Positions 61,237 through 64,000 of a DNA stretch of 64,000 nt are shown piece by piece. Location: positions 124,001 through 188,000 of the forward strand of contig NZ_BMZB01000004.1 in NCBI RefSeq assembly GCF_014652575.1. Direction: 5' to 3'. The notes below the pieces were generated by a model. It did not search any database. It saw only the letters and a list, made by a program, of their open reading frames with translations, and was not told the origin of the DNA. Source of the DNA: Asticcacaulis endophyticus (lineage in GTDB: Bacteria; Pseudomonadota; Alphaproteobacteria; Caulobacterales; Caulobacteraceae). A program made the translations under genes and the position numbers. The number at the start of each line of letters is the position of its first letter. Position 1 is the stretch's first letter.

Positions 61237-64000
61237 TCAACCGTCAGAGGGTAAATCCATGCCGATATCATCATTTGACGCTTTTTTGGCGAAGGGGATG
61301 ACCACCAGATTATCGGTATTGGCGCCGCGCGCAAAGCCTTTGGATATAAGCTGTGACGCGCGGATGCCTTCGGATTCGCTTGCGGACTCCCCGTCGCCCA
61401 GGCCATCGGCATTGAGCGCATCCGGATCAGCATTGGCAAGGTCCGTGCGATCCAAATACGAAATCGCCAGTTCCCGGAACAGATAGTCCAGAATGGATGT
61501 GGCAGATTTGATGGAATCATTGCCGCTGACCGGGCCGGCCGGTTCAAATCGGGTGAATACGAACGCATCGACAAATTCATCGAGCGGCACACCGTATTGA
61601 AGGCCGATGGATACGGCGATGGCGAAATTGTTCATCATCGACCGGAAGGCAGCCCCTTCTTTGTGCATGTCGATAAAGATTTCACCGACGCTGCCATCGT
61701 CATATTCACCGGTGTGCAGATAGACTTTGTGGCCGCCGACGGAGGCCTTCTGGATATAGCCTTTGCGGCGATCAGGCAATTTTTGGCGGGAGCGGTCACG
61801 CTCAACGATCTTTTCCACCACTTTTGCCTGCGCAGGTTCAGGCTGAGGGCGGGCCTCAAGCAGATTACGCTTGGGCGCATCCTCAATAACCGGAATATCG
61901 AGGTAGAAATCATCCGGCGGCGTGGTCGGTTGCAGGCTGACGGCGCGCAAATCCATATTCGCCGCCATCGACAGGAGTTTCAAACTGTCCGGCAGGTTCT
62001 GGCCAAACGGAATATGGATGCGCGCGGCCGACGGCGCGCTTGAGAAACTTTCAAGCTTTTGTCGCATCAATAGCCGCGTCTTTAAACCGGGAGCGACAAA
62101 GATACCGCGTTGATCTTCGGTTAAGCCGTCAAAATCAGCTAATGTTTGATGACCAAAGATGAAGGCTTCGGCTTCGGCGATTTGCGCGGCGGTAAAGCCC
62201 ATAACGGTCAACAGGTTATAATCAGGACTTGAGATATCTTCATCGCTGACACCCCAGATGTCGCGCACGAAATCCTTATCGATCGTGTTGAAAACGTCGG
62301 TCAGGTTACGGGCGGTCAGAAGTGCTGCCTCAAGCCGCCCAATCTCAAAATCGGTCAAACCCCGCGCCTTAAGCTGGGGCGGCGACAGATAGGGGGCCTC
62401 AAACAAGGAACGCGCCCCCAAGACATGACGGCGCGCATCGGAAAGTACGGCACCCGCCCTTATCAGACCTGCGATGGTGGCTTCGGACAAGGTTTCAATA
62501 ATCTCACCGTCTTCGGTTTCCAGTACCGAGGTCAGGCCAGACACCGGCTGATCATGCAGACTAACGCCAAGTCGCAACGTCAGTTCCGGATCGTCAAACA
62601 GGGCCGTGGTCTGGGCATGGCGAAGGCCCGATTTTTTAGCCGTTTTCAACGCGTCCTGCATAAGCGTCAGACTGTGGGCCTTAAGGTCGGCGTGACATTT
62701 GAGGCTGGAAATGCGATAGATTTGCTGCGAAAGACTATGTAAAATCTGGTCTTTATCCGCCCCAAATGTCTTATAGGCCCCATGCGATGTGGCCAGTTGC
62801 GCTGATGTGTATAGGCTTTGGGCCTGCATGGCCGCCATTAGCCCCGCGGCAAAATCAAGCCCATCCGCATCTGCGGGAGTGAGGTTCAGGGCCATCAATA
62901 ACTCTGATACTCCGCCTATACTTAGCGCAATCGGGCGGTCATAGTATCGTCTCAGGGCATGATCCTCGGTCGCACTGAAAGCTGTGGCTGTCTCGATATC
63001 TAGAGCAAGAGTCCACAACGCCACGCATTGGCTAAAGGCGGTGGCGTCAAAGCCCTTATCGGCATCATAAAATCCGAACATATTAATGGCCGCTCTGGGC
63101 GCATAGCCTTGCCCATACAGCGCTTGCGCATCCAACGGATCAAAGGCCAGATAAAGCTGCCCGGTTTCCTGAGCGACCTGCGCCGCCAGCCGCGCGGACG
63201 GATCACCGGCCGCGATCAGGGCGCGTGAAGCCAGAGCGATTTTGGGTTCATGCGGGGGAGAATTGGCGTCCACCGTCTGCTGCGACCATGGCGGCAAAAC
63301 GGCATCGGTGGCGGCATTTTGCGCCGATTGAATGGTCAGGGAAATCAAATGATCGCTGGCGCCAAGCTTACGGGCGGTCATGGCGGCGCGGGCCAGAGCC
63401 GGGTTATGGCGCAGGCTGGTGCGGTGATCACCTTCAGCGCGGGCGATGGCAGTGGTAATCTCGTTCAGCGCGTCGTGTAACTGGGTGCGGGTGGTTCTGG
63501 AAATCTGGTCTGAGCGATAGGCTATCAGAAACTGGCGCAGATCACGGTCGCAGGCCGGATCATCAAGCTGCCAGAACTTGGTCTCAGGTGGTTCCGGCAC
63601 ACGGTCACCGGCCAGTGGGTGGATACGATGACCGCTTTTTAGGGATAAGGGTGGCGCGGCATAGCCGAGCAGGAGGCTGGCGCGCAGTTCACGCAGGAAA
63701 TGGGCAGCGCTTTGGGAATCCTCAAAATAACCGAGCGCATAGCCCCACGCCGTCAGACGCTGCGCATAACGCTCAACTGCACCGCCCAAAGCCAGATCGA
63801 ATGGATCGTCATGAACTATACGGTGGTCGATATCGGGGGCCAGTTGCGGCTGATCTTCGGGCAGGGTATCGGCCCAATCCAGCCAGGCTTCTAAGCGGGC
63901 GTTTGACCAGTCGCGCGGGGCCAAAACCTCATCATAACCGCCGGGCCGTTCGATAAAGCGGTCTTCGAGACTGATGTCATAGATCAGGCGGTTGGAAAAA
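61237..64000 (-). CDS. NrdJ-like (adenosylcobalamin ribonucleotide reductase) homologue lacking catalytic motifs; start outside window
   Basis: The frame is open through the right edge, so at least 921 residues are visible and the 5' end is missing. The C-terminal 200 residues are clearly the TSCPD-like region of class II reductase NrdJ ([69 protein letters not shown]). Upstream stretches align in order with NrdJ ([37 protein letters not shown]). However, the active-site NxCxE motif, the PTGT loop and the terminal Cys-rich shuttle are not found, so catalysis is doubtful. Sequencing or frameshift damage is not evident. It may be a regulatory or structural paralogue. Confidence 0.75.
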   Translation of the reverse strand, partial: FSNRLIYDISLEDRFIERPGGYDEVLAPRDWSNARLEAWLDWADTLPEDQPQLAPDIDHRIVHDDPFDLALGGAVERYAQRLTAWGYALGYFEDSQSAAHFLRELRASLLLGYAAPPLSLKSGHRIHPLAGDRVPEPPETKFWQLDDPACDRDLRQFLIAYRSDQISRTTRTQLHDALNEITTAIARAEGDHRTSLRHNPALARAAMTARKLGASDHLISLTIQSAQNAATDAVLPPWSQQTVDANSPPHEPKIALASRALIAAGDPSARLAAQVAQETGQLYLAFDPLDAQALYGQGYAPRAAINMFGFYDADKGFDATAFSQCVALWTLALDIETATAFSATEDHALRRYYDRPIALSIGGVSELLMALNLTPADADGLDFAAGLMAAMQAQSLYTSAQLATSHGAYKTFGADKDQILHSLSQQIYRISSLKCHADLKAHSLTLMQDALKTAKKSGLRHAQTTALFDDPELTLRLGVSLHDQPVSGLTSVLETEDGEIIETLSEATIAGLIRAGAVLSDARRHVLGARSLFEAPYLSPPQLKARGLTDFEIGRLEAALLTARNLTDVFNTIDKDFVRDIWGVSDEDISSPDYNLLTVMGFTAAQIAEAEAFIFGHQTLADFDGLTEDQRGIFVAPGLKTRLLMRQKLESFSSAPSAARIHIPFGQNLPDSLKLLSMAANMDLRAVSLQPTTPPDDFYLDIPVIEDAPKRNLLEARPQPEPAQAKVVEKIVERDRSRQKLPDRRKGYIQKASVGGHKVYLHTGEYDDGSVGEIFIDMHKEGAAFRSMMNNFAIAVSIGLQYGVPLDEFVDAFVFTRFEPAGPVSGNDSIKSATSILDYLFRELAISYLDRTDLANADPDALNADGLGDGESASESEGIRASQLISKGFARGANTDNLVVIPFAKKASNDDIGMDLPSDG

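Overview
The window reads as a chromosomal segment of an alphaproteobacterium, most likely a Caulobacterales member (Caulobacter/Asticcacaulis type). The inference rests on the lptF-lptG-lptD-surA-pdxA-rsmA gene order divergent from pepA, an HdaA-type DnaA inactivator, TonB-dependent receptors, S9 and S46 peptidases, and frequent non-ATG starts. It is almost entirely coding. No gap between genes exceeds about 300 bases. I see no tRNA, rRNA, CRISPR array, transposase or integrase.

Layout. 1-5.6 kb: the 3' end of a TonB-dependent receptor, a large RTX-type secreted protein (minus), and a two-gene iron unit (PadR/YqjI-like repressor plus ferric-siderophore reductase) behind a nested dyad operator. 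5.7-7.2 kb: a small membrane protein, an ECF sigma factor and a second small membrane protein. 7.2-12.1 kb: panB, then a YfgM-like protein, bamB and der. 12.2-19.6 kb (minus): lysine 6-aminotransferase, an SDR oxidoreductase behind purF, cvpA, radA and dnaB. 19.7-25.2 kb (minus): an orphan TonB receptor, a 2OG-Fe(II) oxygenase, the rpsF-rpsR-rplI operon with a structured leader, and a periplasmic peroxiredoxin. 25.3-28.1 kb (minus): an S9 peptidase and a LysE exporter.

28.2-34.3 kb (plus): a fatty-acid and envelope run, fabD-fabG-acpP-fabF-mltG-yicC-gmk. 34.3-35.0 kb: a conspicuously AT-rich DUF2971-like gene wedged between gmk and rsmA; it also supplies the last codons of rsmA. 35-43.2 kb (minus): the LPS-export and outer-membrane biogenesis operon lptF-lptG-lptD-surA-pdxA-rsmA. 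43.4-45.7 kb (plus): pepA, holC and a small I78-inhibitor lipoprotein. 45.8-47.7 kb: an ABC-F protein (minus). 47.8-50.5 kb: ndk and an S46 peptidase, convergent. 50.5-58.6 kb: purM-purN, rnd, then the run upp-hdaA-ppk-ppx. 58.7-61.2 kb: aspS and a pentapeptide-repeat protein. The right edge holds the 3' part of a protein homologous to the adenosylcobalamin ribonucleotide reductase NrdJ, which appears to have lost catalytic motifs but keeps an intact TSCPD-like region.

Most genes are housekeeping. The unusual material lies in intergenic architecture and a few altered genes: (i) a roughly 115-bp composite element (outer palindromic unit A, 20-bp terminator hairpin, unit B) present downstream of both ndk and aspS in opposite orientations, with compensatory changes; (ii) an 81-bp palindromic element whose two ends supply the TAG stop codons of the convergent genes der and lat; (iii) a roughly 105-bp imperfect palindrome after the pepA operon; (iv) the degenerate NrdJ-like protein; (v) the AT-rich DUF2971 insertion that rewrites the RsmA tail; (vi) an in-frame Ser/Thr-rich insertion in AspRS; (vii) a structured rpsF leader; (viii) a concentric double dyad in front of the PadR gene. 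I had no searches available, so family names come from motif and sequence recognition.
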